This document shows, one piece after another, positions 34,143 to 43,017 of a stretch of 64,000 bases of DNA. The translations under genes and the position numbers were made by a program. How positions within the stretch are numbered: the stretch's first letter is position 1; each line of letters starts with the position of its first letter. Source of the stretch: Arthrobacter sp. UNC362MFTsu5.1. GTDB taxonomy: Bacteria > Actinomycetota > Actinomycetes > Actinomycetales > Micrococcaceae. The DNA is taken from positions 1 through 64,000 of the forward strand of contig NZ_JMLE01000012.1 in assembly GCF_000685965.1 (NCBI RefSeq). The letters run 5' to 3'. Under the pieces are notes generated by a model that had not been told where the DNA came from, searched no databases, and saw only the letters and a list, made by a program, of their open reading frames with translations.

Positions 34143-35642
34143 TCATGCCACCGGCTCCGGCTCACCGGCCGCACTCGAATCGACTGCGGCGGCGGCTCCG
34201 TTCTTGCGGGCTTCCTGCAGCTCCTGGAGCCAGTAGTAGGAGGCTTTGGGCGTCCTGGTAAGCGTCTCAAAGTCGACATGCAGGAGGCCGAACGGCTGCT
34301 TGTAGCCCGCGGACCACTCGAAGTTGTCCAGCAGGGACCAGACGTAATAGCCGCGCAAGTCAACGGATTCCGCGGGGCCTCCGGGGCTTGTGGCCTCCAC
34401 CGCGCTGGAAATGTGCTCGGCGAGATAGCGCAGGCGGCGCTCGTCCGGAATGATAATCCGGTCCCCGGCCTTGTCCCGCACCACCAGGTCCTCAAAGCTC
34501 GCCCCGCCTTCGGTGATGAAGACCGGCGGCAGGTCCGGATAGCGTTCGGCCATTTCGGCAAGCGCCACCGGCATGTAGTCGGGCCTGATGGGCCACCCGT
34601 ATGCCGTGGTCTCGGCGTCGGGAAACTCGGTGATGTGGAAGGGCGCGCCGGGAGCGCTGCCGCTGAGGTCATCCCCCATGGCCTCCGCCATCCCGGGAGG
34701 AACGGCGCCGTCGCCGGGCCCGGCGGCGACCATCGTAGGCATGTAGTAGTTGAGCCCGTAGAAATCCAACGGCTGCGAGATCAGTTGCAGGTCCTCGTCG
34801 GAGGGGCTGAACGAACTGAAGAACGTGGCGGCCCGAACGACGTCCGGGTACTTCCCGAGCAAGACGGGATCCGCGAACAGCCTGTTCTGGAAAACATCCA
34901 TGAGCGCTGAGCTCAGCTTGTCCAGCGGGTTGATCGAGGCCGGAATCATGGGTGAGTAGACGTTGGTGATCCCGACCTCGCCGGGGACGTTGGCGGCACG
35001 CAGTGCCTGCATGGCCAGGCCGTGGCCGAGGAGCTGGTGGTGCACGGTGGGCAGCGCCTTGAGCAACTGCGCTTCGCCGGGCGCGTGGAGGCCCAGGGCA
35101 TAGCCGTTGGTTGTTACCGTGGCAGGTTCGTTGACGGTACACCACCGGGCTACCCGGTCGCCGAAGGCTGCTGCCGCAATGGAGGCGAACTCGCCGAGCC
35201 GGTAGGCCGTATCGCGGTTCATCCAGCCGCCGGCTTCGTCGAGCGGCAGCGGTGTGTCCCAGTGGTAGAGCGTGACCATCGGGGAAATACCGCTGGCCAG
35301 CAACTGGTCCAGCAGCCGGTCGTAGAAGTCCAGGCCCTTGGGATTGACCGGGCCGCTGCCGCCGGGCTGGATGCGGGACCAGGACAGCGAGAACCGGTAG
35401 GAGTCGATGCCCAGGTCCTTCATCAGCGCGACGTCTTCGGGCATCCGGTGGTAATGGTCACAGGCCGTGACGGGGCTGTGGTCGTCCACGATCGCCCCGG
35501 GTTTCCGCGCAAACACATCCCACCCGGATGGTCCGCGGCCGTCCTCGTCCAAGGCACCCTCGATTTGGAAGGCGGCCGTTGCGACGCCCAGCGTGAAGGA
35601 CGGCGGGATCGTGGCAGCCAGGTCTTTGGCGGAGTAGTTCAT
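34143..35642 (-). CDS. Glycoside hydrolase family 1 beta-glucosidase
   Basis: A 499-residue GH1 enzyme. The acid/base Glu172 lies in WCTVNEPATV and the nucleophile Glu378 in PVFITEGGASFED (Gly instead of the usual Asn after Glu). The N-terminus FTLGVATAAFQIEGA and the C-terminal YYVWSLLDNFEWSAGY are typical. Likely hydrolyses cellobiose and other beta-glucosides inside the cell; galactosidase or phospho-glucosidase activity is less likely. No signal peptide. ATG 35642. No transporter is adjacent. Confidence 0.94.
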   Translation of the reverse strand: MNYSAKDLAATIPPSFTLGVATAAFQIEGALDEDGRGPSGWDVFARKPGAIVDDHSPVTACDHYHRMPEDVALMKDLGIDSYRFSLSWSRIQPGGSGPVNPKGLDFYDRLLDQLLASGISPMVTLYHWDTPLPLDEAGGWMNRDTAYRLGEFASIAAAAFGDRVARWCTVNEPATVTTNGYALGLHAPGEAQLLKALPTVHHQLLGHGLAMQALRAANVPGEVGITNVYSPMIPASINPLDKLSSALMDVFQNRLFADPVLLGKYPDVVRAATFFSSFSPSDEDLQLISQPLDFYGLNYYMPTMVAAGPGDGAVPPGMAEAMGDDLSGSAPGAPFHITEFPDAETTAYGWPIRPDYMPVALAEMAERYPDLPPVFITEGGASFEDLVVRDKAGDRIIIPDERRLRYLAEHISSAVEATSPGGPAESVDLRGYYVWSLLDNFEWSAGYKQPFGLLHVDFETLTRTPKASYYWLQELQEARKNGAAAAVDSSAAGEPEPVA

Positions 35643-35682
35643 CTGCTTGATCCCTTATGTAGTTTCGGGTGGTGGACTGATT

Positions 35683-36072
35683 TTAGTGCACCGCCGCGTC
35701 GGAGCCGAAGAGGAATTCCTTGGCATGCGCCAGCGCTTTTTTGAAAGCATCGTTGCGAAGGGTAATGAGGTGTTCCGTGTCATCGGCTGCCGGTTCGAGG
35801 TAACCGGTGAACCCGGGACGCAGCACCCAGATGTCGCCGCCCGGCGGGAGGTAGAACACCCCGAAGGACCGGTGCTGGCTGTCATCCGGTGTCCAGATGG
35901 GGACCACCGCCAGAGCCGCCCCTGTCTCGGGATGGATCCACTGGGCCCGCGGGAGCGGTTCCTCGTGGGCCTCGGGATCCAGGAACGGGGCTGTGCCCAC
36001 ACCCCAGCGTTGCTCGAAGCGTTCGTGGAACGCCGGAATCAGATGCGAATCAAAACGGCGCCAGGCGCTCAT
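35683..36072 (-). CDS. Hypothetical protein, 129 residues
   Basis: A soluble 129-residue protein starting at ATG 36072 with GAGGAG upstream. It has a beta-rich middle (ALAVVPIWTPDD, SFGVFYLPPGGD, WVLRPGFTGY) and a C-terminal helix LRNDAFKKALAHAKEFLFG. I do not recognise the family. It follows the DnaJ-domain gene by 18 bases on the same strand, so it may be part of the stress-protein group. Confidence 0.72.
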   Translation of the reverse strand: MSAWRRFDSHLIPAFHERFEQRWGVGTAPFLDPEAHEEPLPRAQWIHPETGAALAVVPIWTPDDSQHRSFGVFYLPPGGDIWVLRPGFTGYLEPAADDTEHLITLRNDAFKKALAHAKEFLFGSDAAVH

Positions 36073-36090
36073 GGACTGCTCCTCTTCTAC

Positions 36091-36516
36091 TTATCCGGTG
36101 CCCGGCCAGGGGCCGCGCTCCCAAAGCACTGGTGTGACCCGCAGCAGCGGGGGCTGCGGAGTGTGTACCCGGCGGACCGGCACCTCGCGGGGCCCGCTGC
36201 GGCTAAGATCGCCGGGGTTAAGGTCGCGGGTGATATGCGGAACGGACAGCGCACGGTCGTATTCAGCGCGCGTTTTCGCATCACTCAGCACTGCGAAGGC
36301 TTCCATGATGCCCAGCAGCCCGCTGTTGGATCCGCTGCGCCGGCCGGCCACGGCGGCGCCGGCATCTTCACCGGACCAGTCCGGTTTGCCGGACCCGTCT
36401 TCGAGATCGGGATGATGGAGCCGCATCAGGGCCCGGTAGGCACGCGCAATCTCCTGGCGCGTGGCCGTCCTGGCCACGTTCAGTACGCCGTAGTAGTCAG
36501 GCAACTGGTTGGTCAT
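36091..36516 (-). CDS. J-domain protein (DnaJ-like)
   Basis: A 141-residue protein with an N-terminal J domain (about 7-80): DYYGVLNVARTATRQEIARA, the HPD tripeptide in RLHHPDLED, then an insertion rich in Gly/Ser before FAVLSDAKTRAEYDRAL. There is no zinc-finger or C-terminal substrate domain. It would stimulate a DnaK ATPase. ATG 36516 chosen; GTG 36525 is an alternative. Lies downstream of Hsp20 with a GC-rich hairpin between. Confidence 0.88.
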   Translation of the reverse strand: MTNQLPDYYGVLNVARTATRQEIARAYRALMRLHHPDLEDGSGKPDWSGEDAGAAVAGRRSGSNSGLLGIMEAFAVLSDAKTRAEYDRALSVPHITRDLNPGDLSRSGPREVPVRRVHTPQPPLLRVTPVLWERGPWPGTG

Positions 36517-36559
36517 CGCGTTCACACTGCCTGCCTCGTCGCGGGGCTGCGGCTGCGTG

Positions 36560-36597
36560 CCGGGGCAGCGGCCGGCACCGACCGGCTGCCGCCCCGG
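36560..36597 (-). terminator. Imperfect GC-rich hairpin between hsp20 and dnaJ-like gene
   Basis: CCGGGGCAGCGGCCGG and CCGGCTGCCGCCCCGG pair imperfectly around a 6-base loop, 16 bases past the hsp20 stop. Could reduce, not abolish, readthrough. Confidence 0.45.
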
Positions 36598-36612
36598 ACG
36601 CCCGTTCAGCGG

Positions 36613-37041
36613 CTAGGTGCTGATCTCGTGCATCTTGTCGTGCTTGGTTTCGATTTCGATCTTGCGCGGCTTCGCCTGTTCGGCAACAGGAATGCGGAGG
36701 GTCAGCACGCCGGCGTCGTAGCTGGCCTTGACGTTCTCCGTGTCGAGGGTGTCACCGAGGATCAGTTGGCGGCTGAAGACACCGCGGGGCCGCTCCGAAA
36801 CGACCAATTCCACGTTGGGCTGGGTTTGATCGCGCCGTTCAGCCCGCACAGTCAAAACGTTCCGCTCAACATTGAGGTCCACAGAGTCCACGTCGACTCC
36901 CGGCAGATCGAACGCGACGACGAACTCCCCGTCCTCCTGCCAGGCATCCATCGGCATGGCCGCGGGCCGCGCCGCGGTTCCAAACACCTGCTGGGTAAGC
37001 CTGTCCAGTTCACGGAACGGGTCCGTACGCATCAACATCAT
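36613..37041 (-). CDS. Small heat shock protein, Hsp20/alpha-crystallin family
   Basis: A 142-residue chaperone that holds unfolded proteins. The alpha-crystallin domain spans about 40-130, with [20 protein letters not shown] and the hallmark GVLTLRIPV near the end. ATG 37041 (a doublet of ATG) has AGGAG upstream. It is divergent from a MerR/HspR-like gene, an arrangement that fits repression by that regulator. Confidence 0.93.
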   Translation of the reverse strand: MMLMRTDPFRELDRLTQQVFGTAARPAAMPMDAWQEDGEFVVAFDLPGVDVDSVDLNVERNVLTVRAERRDQTQPNVELVVSERPRGVFSRQLILGDTLDTENVKASYDAGVLTLRIPVAEQAKPRKIEIETKHDKMHEIST

Positions 37042-37094
37042 TTCCCACTCCTTCACCTTGTGGTTGTTCCATTTCCTTCTAGCTACCCGCCAAT

Positions 37095-37116
37095 ATCTAT
37101 GGTGGCTGGTATAGAT
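37095..37116. promoter_or_regulatory. Inverted repeat operator candidate between hsp20 and merR-like gene
   Basis: ATCTAT-N10-ATAGAT, in an AT-rich stretch 54 bases before hsp20 and 64 bases before the MerR-like gene. It does not resemble the HAIR sequence (CTTGAGT-N7-ACTCAAG) bound by HspR. Confidence 0.5.
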
Positions 37117-37179
37117 TTTTTATAGCACCGGTGAGAAACTGTGGCAAGGGCATCCGGCACGAAAATTCTATGGAGGATC

Positions 37180-37515
37180 ATGGCCGAGCGCAGTGCGGAG
37201 ACAGGCCTGTACGCGATCTCCGTGGTGGCCCACCTGGTGGGAACGGGCCAGCAGAACATCAGGCTTTACGAGCGGAAAGGCCTACTCACCCCGGACCGCA
37301 CCTCCGGCGGGACCCGGCAATACAGCGACGCGGACCTCGCCGTGCTGAAACGCATCGGCGAACTGCTGGACGACGGGCTCAACCTGGCCGGCGTGGCCAA
37401 GGTGCTGGAACTCGAGGCGGCCAACACCAGGCTCAGGGTCGAACTGAAAAGGGCCCGCTCACGCCTGCGCGACCGGTCAACAGGGCTGGCCGGCGGGGCT
37501 GGGCCGCGGGGCTGA
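37180..37515 (+). CDS. MerR-family regulator, HspR-like
   Basis: A 111-residue MerR protein: LYAISVVAHLVGTGQQNIRL and YERKGLLTPDRTSGGTRQYS form the winged helix, followed by LLDDGLNLAGVAKVLELEAAN and a coiled coil. The ISVVAHLVG start and the NLAGV segment are like actinobacterial HspR. ATG 37180 is placed directly behind GGAGG. Divergent from hsp20, so it probably represses the stress genes and itself. No effector-binding domain is attached. Confidence 0.86.
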   Translation: MAERSAETGLYAISVVAHLVGTGQQNIRLYERKGLLTPDRTSGGTRQYSDADLAVLKRIGELLDDGLNLAGVAKVLELEAANTRLRVELKRARSRLRDRSTGLAGGAGPRG

Positions 37516-37574
37516 GCCGCGGCTCAGGGCAGGGAGGATCAGGGCAGCGGGGCTGACCCCCGGGGCAGGGAGGA

Positions 37575-37883
37575 TCAGGGCCGGCCGCCGGCAATCAGGT
37601 AGGACTCCTCGAGAAGCTCAGCCAGCTCCTGCACGTCGATCCGGTCCAGCCGGACCAGCACCAGCTGCGGTGACCGCTCATGGTGCGGGGTCCAGAAATA
37701 CGTGTCCGGGTTAGTTCCGGCCAGCGCTTCCCGCTCACGGGTCTTGACCGTGAGGACGCCGTCCTCCCAGATCCTGGCCATCAGGGTCCGAGCGAACCAC
37801 GCAGGCTGGTTCCAGCTGGGCCGCTCCGTGACGCCGGGCAGCGACAGGCAGATGCGGCGGACGTCCCCTTCGTCGGCGGCCAC
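37575..37883 (-). CDS. MmcQ/YjbR family protein
   Basis: A 102-residue protein of the MmcQ/YjbR (CyaY-like fold) family: VRRICLSLPGVTERPSWNQP at the start, then a beta-sheet with ARIWEDGVLTVKTRE. Members are suspected DNA-binding proteins, with no proven activity. GTG 37883 starts 6 bases after the PAP2 gene stop, so the two genes are translationally close. Confidence 0.82.
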   Translation of the reverse strand: MAADEGDVRRICLSLPGVTERPSWNQPAWFARTLMARIWEDGVLTVKTREREALAGTNPDTYFWTPHHERSPQLVLVRLDRIDVQELAELLEESYLIAGGRP

Positions 37884-37889
37884 CCGTGG

Positions 37890-38672
37890 CTAGCTTTCGG
37901 CCGTATCGGCCTTGGACAGTTCGCCGGTGATTTGTTCTCCCGGGATGCGGGCCGTTCGCCACGTGTCCAGGGCAATGACGGCGCCCAGGACCACGAAGGA
38001 AATGAACAGGGAGGCCAGTGCATCACTGACCCAGTGGTAGCCGAGGTAGAGCCTGCTGATTGAGGCCAGGAAAATCCCGAAGACGGCGGCGGCGAAGCCA
38101 GCCACTGCCGGCCATGTGCTTTGGCGGCGAGAGAAGATCAGGAACGTGGTAACCAGCAGGAAATCGCAGGCACCGAGTACATGCCCCGAGGGGAAGGAGA
38201 ACGTGACGTCGGGGCCGAAAAGCATGAGGTCCAGGGGCGGACGCTGGCGGCCGACCGACCGGCCGATGATTTGTGCGAGCGCCACTCCGGTGAGCATGGC
38301 GCCTGCCAGCAGCAGCGGCCGCCAGGCATGCTTGGCGGCGATGCCCCACACCACGGTGACCACCAGCACGATGATCGGCAGGGCAATGGGCCCGAAGACA
38401 ATCGCGAGGAAAATCATCAAGGCCGTGATCGGCTCCGACCGCTGGGTGACCAGCCAGGACCGCGCGGGTTCATCCAAACCGGTCAGGCCGTCCCGCCCCA
38501 GGACGTCCGTCAAGGTCAACAGGAAGAGTCCGGTACCCAGGATCATCAGGATCACGGCGACGCGGTAGAGGTTCTTACGGGACGCAGCGCTCATGTACCG
38601 TTCTTCGACGACGAATTTGTCATGGAAAACCCGCCACCAGTGAGGCGATTTCCGGGATCGATCTTCAGCCAT
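37890..38672 (-). CDS. PAP2 family phosphatase, membrane protein
   Basis: A 260-residue integral membrane phosphatase (about six hydrophobic segments) of the type-2 phosphatidic acid phosphatase family. The three active-site motifs are visible: GRSVGRQRPPLD (Arg-Pro), FSFPSGHVLGA (catalytic His) and SRLYLGYHWVSD (second His). Likely substrates are undecaprenyl pyrophosphate or lipid phosphates. ATG 38672; a second in-frame ATG at 38594 would remove a hydrophilic 26-residue leader. Confidence 0.9.
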   Translation of the reverse strand: MAEDRSRKSPHWWRVFHDKFVVEERYMSAASRKNLYRVAVILMILGTGLFLLTLTDVLGRDGLTGLDEPARSWLVTQRSEPITALMIFLAIVFGPIALPIIVLVVTVVWGIAAKHAWRPLLLAGAMLTGVALAQIIGRSVGRQRPPLDLMLFGPDVTFSFPSGHVLGACDFLLVTTFLIFSRRQSTWPAVAGFAAAVFGIFLASISRLYLGYHWVSDALASLFISFVVLGAVIALDTWRTARIPGEQITGELSKADTAES

Positions 38673-38818
38673 GTGCCGCTTCCACCTATGCAGTCTTATA
38701 GATTTGTGTCCGCTGAGATTATCCCGGTTCGGCGATTTTGGCTCGCGGAACCGGGAATCGGGTTCCGCTTCCTCCTCGGCGCACCCGGCCTGGACGGCTG
38801 CAACGGTAGCCTGACTGC

Positions 38819-39931
38819 ATGGGTGCCATGAACGAACTTATTGACCAGGCCGCGGTCGGCAGGCTGCTGCGCGTACTCGCGGATGCCGCCCCCGGCACGT
38901 CCTGGCCCAGCGTCGAAGCTGCCGGGGCCTCGCTCGCGGACCTCAGCCTCCGGGAACGGACCGACCACGTGAGCCGGGGGCTGCTCGCGGATTTGGCGGC
39001 CGACGGAAATCCCGGGGACTATCCGACGGCGGCGCACCTCTTCCGCCGCGCCCTCACGGACCCCGACTTCACCGGCTGGACCATCTGGCCGGTGACGGAA
39101 ACAGCAGTAACGCTCGCCCTCGATTCATCCGGATCCGCCGATTTTGAAGACTGCCTTCAGCTTCTCGCCGAGCTGACTCCGCGGCTGACCGGGGAATTCG
39201 CCATCCGGCGGCTGCTGGCCGCCGACCTGGACCGTGCCCTCGCCGTCGTGCTGACCTGGACCGCCCACCCTGACGCGCATGTGCGCCGGCTCGCCAGCGA
39301 GGGGACCCGCCCGTACCTCCCCTGGGCCGTCCGGGTCCCGGGCCTGATCCAGCGCCCTGAGGCCACGATTCCCATCCTCGACGCCCTCTACCGGGATCCG
39401 CACGAATACGTTCGCCGTTCGGTGGCGAACCACCTCAATGACCTGGCGCGCCACTCTCCTGAGGAAGTCGTGGCCGCGGCCGCAGCATGGACAGCAGCAC
39501 CGGATGCCAATACGCCGTGGGTGGTCCGCCACGGACTGCGCACGCTGATCAAGAAGGCCCACCCTGGCGCCCTCGCCCTCCAGGGGTTCGCTCCGGCGTC
39601 GCTCTCGGTGTCCCCGCCCAGGCTGGACCGGGACACCGTGGCGCTGCCTGCGGACCTCGCCTTCGAATTCGAGATCTCCAACACGGGGGCCGCTCCGGCC
39701 AGGCTCGCAGTGGACTACATCGTCCACTACATGAAGGCGAACGGCTCCCAGGCAGAAAAGGTCTTCAAACTGACAGCCCTGACCCTGGACCCCGGCGAAA
39801 CCCGGACGATGTCCAAACGGCACGCCTTCCGCCAGATGACCACCCGCGTGCACCACCCTGGCAGCCACGCCCTGGAACTGCAGATCAACGGCATCCGGTA
39901 CGCCCATACGCAGTTCCTCGTGGAGGTCTGA
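38819..39931 (+). CDS. AlkD-like DNA alkylation repair protein
   Basis: A 370-residue protein built of HEAT-like helical repeats in the first 240 residues, as in AlkD DNA glycosylases; HPDAHVRRLASEGTRPYLPW and DPHEYVRRSVANHLNDLARH are clear examples. The C-terminal 110 residues form a beta-sandwich-like domain (LAFEFEISNTGAAPARLAVD). Its role would be excision of bulky or cationic N-alkyl bases. ATG 38819 (or ATG 38828) has no obvious ribosome-binding site. Confidence 0.85.
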   Translation: MGAMNELIDQAAVGRLLRVLADAAPGTSWPSVEAAGASLADLSLRERTDHVSRGLLADLAADGNPGDYPTAAHLFRRALTDPDFTGWTIWPVTETAVTLALDSSGSADFEDCLQLLAELTPRLTGEFAIRRLLAADLDRALAVVLTWTAHPDAHVRRLASEGTRPYLPWAVRVPGLIQRPEATIPILDALYRDPHEYVRRSVANHLNDLARHSPEEVVAAAAAWTAAPDANTPWVVRHGLRTLIKKAHPGALALQGFAPASLSVSPPRLDRDTVALPADLAFEFEISNTGAAPARLAVDYIVHYMKANGSQAEKVFKLTALTLDPGETRTMSKRHAFRQMTTRVHHPGSHALELQINGIRYAHTQFLVEV

Positions 39932-39990
39932 GCCGCCGCCGGACCGCATCAGGGAATTCAACGGCGCGGGCTGCTCCCCGCTGACAAAAA

Positions 39991-40006
39991 TGTGATTTGA
40001 CTCACA
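39991..40006. promoter_or_regulatory. CRP/GlxR-like site before chvE
   Basis: TGTGATTTGACTCACA fits TGTGA-N6-TCACA exactly. It overlaps the -35 hexamer TTGACT. A near-identical site is at 44445. Confidence 0.7.
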
Positions 40007-40026
40007 GATCCACCGAGAGCTAAGCT
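39997..40026 (+). promoter_or_regulatory. Promoter of the chvE-gguAB operon
   Basis: TTGACT, 18-base spacer, TAAGCT. The -35 is embedded in the CRP/GlxR-like palindrome and the LacI operator starts 4 bases past the -10. Confidence 0.55.
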
Positions 40027-40030
40027 CAAC

Positions 40031-40052
40031 GAGTTGTTAGCGCTAACAACTC
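40031..40052. promoter_or_regulatory. LacI-family operator before chvE
   Basis: A perfect 22-base palindrome, GAGTTGTTAGC followed by its complement, with the core TGTTAGCGCTAACA typical of LacI-family operators. It would cover the transcription start. The cognate LacI gene is not adjacent. Confidence 0.75.
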
Positions 40053-40250
40053 GGTCTATGATTTCGATCATCACCCAGCCGGCGCCGGAGCCTTGCGCTC
40101 CGTCCGGCGAGATTTACTTCCGATGAGCGGGCTCCGGGCCGCCTCGTCAGTCGACCGGATCCTCCCGGCCGGCCCCACAGCCGCAAAGCGCAGATGCTTT
40201 CCGGTTTAGCACCAGTTCGCGGACCGAGCCGTCCGCGGAAGGAGAACATA

Positions 40251-41375
40251 GTGAGAATCAAGAAACTCCTGGGCGCGTTCGCCGTCGTCCTCGCAGTGAC
40301 GGTGGGGGCCACAGGCTGCGGCAGCCGGGGCGGCGCCGCCACCCCGAGCGCCAGCTCGGATAATTCAGGGGCGCTTGTGGGCATCTCCATGCCCACGCAG
40401 ACCTCGGAGCGCTGGATCGCCGATGGCGGAAATGTCGAGAAGTCCCTGAAGGAACTGGGATACAAGACGGACCTGCAGTTCGCCAACGACGACATCCCCA
40501 CCCAGGTTTCGCAGATCGAAAACATGCTCACCAAGGGCGCCAAATCGCTCATCATCGCCGCAATCGACGGCACCACGCTCACGGACGTCCTGGCCAAGGC
40601 CAAGGAGCAGAACGTCAAGGTGATCGCCTACGACCGCCTCATCAACGGCACCCCCAACGTGGACTTCTACACCACGTTCGACAACTACACCGTGGGCGTC
40701 CAGCAGGCCACTTCGCTGCTGACCGGACTGGGCCTGGTGGATGCCAGCGGCAAGAAGGTGGACGGCAAGGGTCCGTTCAATGTCGAACTGTTCGGCGGCA
40801 GCCCCGACGACAACAACGCCAACTTCTTCTGGACCGGGGCCATGGACACCCTCAAGCCGTTCCTGGATGCCGGCACGCTCAAGGTCCCCAGCGGCCAGAC
40901 CAAGTTCGAACAGGCCGCCATCCTCCGCTGGCAGGCGCCCGTTGCCCAGAAGCGCATGGAGGACATCCTCACCGCCGCCTACAGCTCCGGCACCAAGCTG
41001 GACGGTGTGCTGTCCCCCTATGACGGACTGTCCATCGGCATCATCTCCGCGCTGACCAGCACCGGCGGCTACTCCAAGGGAAGCCTGCCTGTCGTCACGG
41101 GCCAGGATGCCGAGAAGGGCTCAGTGAAGTCCATCGTGGCCGGCGAGCAGTATTCCACCATCTTCAAGGACACCCGCCAGCTTGGCGCCCAGGCCGTCAA
41201 GATGGTCGACGCCGTCCTGAAGGGCAAGGAGCCTGAGGTCAACGACACGGAGACCTACAACAACAAGGTCAAGGTTGTCCCGTCCTACCTGCTGGAGTCC
41301 GTGATCATCACCGCGGACAACTACAAGAAGGAGCTCATCGACTCGGGCTACTACACCGACGCCGACGTCAAGTAG
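40251..41375 (+). CDS. chvE: Sugar ABC transporter substrate-binding lipoprotein, ChvE type
   Basis: A 374-residue periplasmic-binding-type lipoprotein: signal peptide and lipobox GATGC (Cys23), then the two-lobe sugar-binding fold with [41 protein letters not shown] and [15 protein letters not shown]. It is typical of the ChvE/multiple-monosaccharide group, which binds arabinose, glucose, galactose and xylose. GTG 40251 is fixed by AAGGAG seven bases upstream; the longer ATG start at 40194 would destroy the signal peptide arrangement. First gene of a three-gene transporter operon. Confidence 0.92.
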   Translation: MRIKKLLGAFAVVLAVTVGATGCGSRGGAATPSASSDNSGALVGISMPTQTSERWIADGGNVEKSLKELGYKTDLQFANDDIPTQVSQIENMLTKGAKSLIIAAIDGTTLTDVLAKAKEQNVKVIAYDRLINGTPNVDFYTTFDNYTVGVQQATSLLTGLGLVDASGKKVDGKGPFNVELFGGSPDDNNANFFWTGAMDTLKPFLDAGTLKVPSGQTKFEQAAILRWQAPVAQKRMEDILTAAYSSGTKLDGVLSPYDGLSIGIISALTSTGGYSKGSLPVVTGQDAEKGSVKSIVAGEQYSTIFKDTRQLGAQAVKMVDAVLKGKEPEVNDTETYNNKVKVVPSYLLESVIITADNYKKELIDSGYYTDADVK

Positions 41376-41482
41376 CCGCGTTGAGGGTTGTGGCCGGGCC
41401 GTCACCGGTCCGGCCACACCCCTCCGGCAGGCCCCTGCAGCCGCAGGAAGGCCCAGGATCGACCAGTCAGTGGGAATTGACG

Positions 41483-43012
41483 ATGAACACACCCATTCTT
41501 CAAATGCGAGGAATCACCAAGACCTTTCCGGGCGTCAAGGCACTCCAGAACGTCACGCTGGATGTGAAGCGCGGCGAGGTGCATGCCATCTGCGGCGAAA
41601 ACGGCGCCGGGAAATCCACCCTCATGAAAGTGCTGTCAGGGGTCTACCCGCACAGCTCATTCGACGGAGACATCCTCTTCGAAAACGAACCGTGCACGTT
41701 CAACAGCATCAGCGACAGCGAGAAGCGCGGCATCGTCATCATCCACCAGGAGCTGGCCCTGAGCCCCTATCTTTCGATTGCCGAAAACATCTTCCTCGGC
41801 AATGAACTGACGAAGAACGGGTGGGTGGACTGGCGCAAAACAAACCTCGAAGCCGCCAAGCTGCTGGCCCGCGTGGGACTCAGCGAAAATCCCGTCACGC
41901 CTGTCCAGCACATCAGCGTCGGGAAGCAGCAGCTCGTCGAAATCGCGAAGGCACTCTCCAAAGAGGTCAAACTCCTCATCCTGGACGAGCCAACGGCCGC
42001 GCTGAACGACGAGGACTCCGGCCACCTGCTGGACCTGATCCTCCACCTGAAAGGCCAGGGCGTCACCAGCATCATCATCAGCCACAAACTCAACGAGATC
42101 CGCAAGGTGGCGGATGCGGTCACCATTATCCGCGACGGCAAGACCATCGAAACCCTGCGTCTGGACGAGGGCCAAATTACCCAGGAGCGGATTATCCGCG
42201 GCATGGTGGGCCGGGACCTGGACAGCCTCTATCCGGACCGCGACCCGAAGATCGGCGAGGAAGTCCTCCGGATCGAGGACTGGTCGGTGCGGCACCCCCA
42301 GGACCACTCCCGGATGGTGGTCACCAACGCGAGCCTCAACGTCCGAAAAGGCGAGGTGGTGGGACTGGCCGGCCTCATGGGCGCCGGCCGGACCGAACTG
42401 GCCATGAGCGTCTTCGGCCGGACATACGGCACCGCCGTGTCAGGAAAGGTCTACAAGCATGGCCGGGAGATCAACACGTCCACCGTCTCGGATGCCATCA
42501 AGCACGGCATCGCCTACGCAACCGAGGACCGCAAGCACTACGGCCTGAACCTCATTGAAGACATCAAGCGGAACATCTCCATGGCAGCCCTGCGGAAACT
42601 GGCCAAGCGCGGCTGGGTGGACAAGAACCAGGAAACCATCGTCGCCAACAGCTACCGGCAAAGCATGAACATCAAGGCACCGTCAGTGGCTGCGATCACC
42701 GGCAAGCTGTCCGGCGGCAACCAGCAGAAGGTCGTGCTGAGCAAGTGGATGTTCTCCGACCCCGACGTGCTGATCCTGGACGAACCCACCCGCGGCATCG
42801 ACGTCGGGGCCAAGTTCGAGATCTACACCATCATCACCAAGCTCGCGGCAGAGGGTAAGGCGGTCATCGTGATCTCCTCCGAACTCCCCGAACTGCTGGG
42901 CATCTGCGACAGGATCTACACGCTGTCAGCAGGCCACATCACCGGCGAAGTGCCCATCGCCGACGCTTCACAGGAGACCCTCATGCACCTTATGACCAAA
43001 GAGAAGGAATAG
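41483..43012 (+). CDS. gguA: Sugar ABC transporter ATP-binding protein, GguA type
   Basis: A 509-residue protein with two fused ATPase domains. The first has Walker [10 protein letters not shown] (about 35-43), signature region [13 protein letters not shown] and Walker [12 protein letters not shown]. The second has GLMGAGRTE in place of a canonical Walker A, signature [14 protein letters not shown] and Walker [13 protein letters not shown]. This asymmetry is normal in the RbsA/XylG/GguA group. ATG 41483. Energises sugar uptake with ChvE and GguB. Confidence 0.95.
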   Translation: MNTPILQMRGITKTFPGVKALQNVTLDVKRGEVHAICGENGAGKSTLMKVLSGVYPHSSFDGDILFENEPCTFNSISDSEKRGIVIIHQELALSPYLSIAENIFLGNELTKNGWVDWRKTNLEAAKLLARVGLSENPVTPVQHISVGKQQLVEIAKALSKEVKLLILDEPTAALNDEDSGHLLDLILHLKGQGVTSIIISHKLNEIRKVADAVTIIRDGKTIETLRLDEGQITQERIIRGMVGRDLDSLYPDRDPKIGEEVLRIEDWSVRHPQDHSRMVVTNASLNVRKGEVVGLAGLMGAGRTELAMSVFGRTYGTAVSGKVYKHGREINTSTVSDAIKHGIAYATEDRKHYGLNLIEDIKRNISMAALRKLAKRGWVDKNQETIVANSYRQSMNIKAPSVAAITGKLSGGNQQKVVLSKWMFSDPDVLILDEPTRGIDVGAKFEIYTIITKLAAEGKAVIVISSELPELLGICDRIYTLSAGHITGEVPIADASQETLMHLMTKEKE

Positions 43013-43017
43013 CGACC

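Noticed and set aside
37042-37179. HspR-type HAIR operator
   Set aside because: Looked for CTTGAGT-N7-ACTCAAG on both strands between hsp20 and the MerR-like gene; not present.
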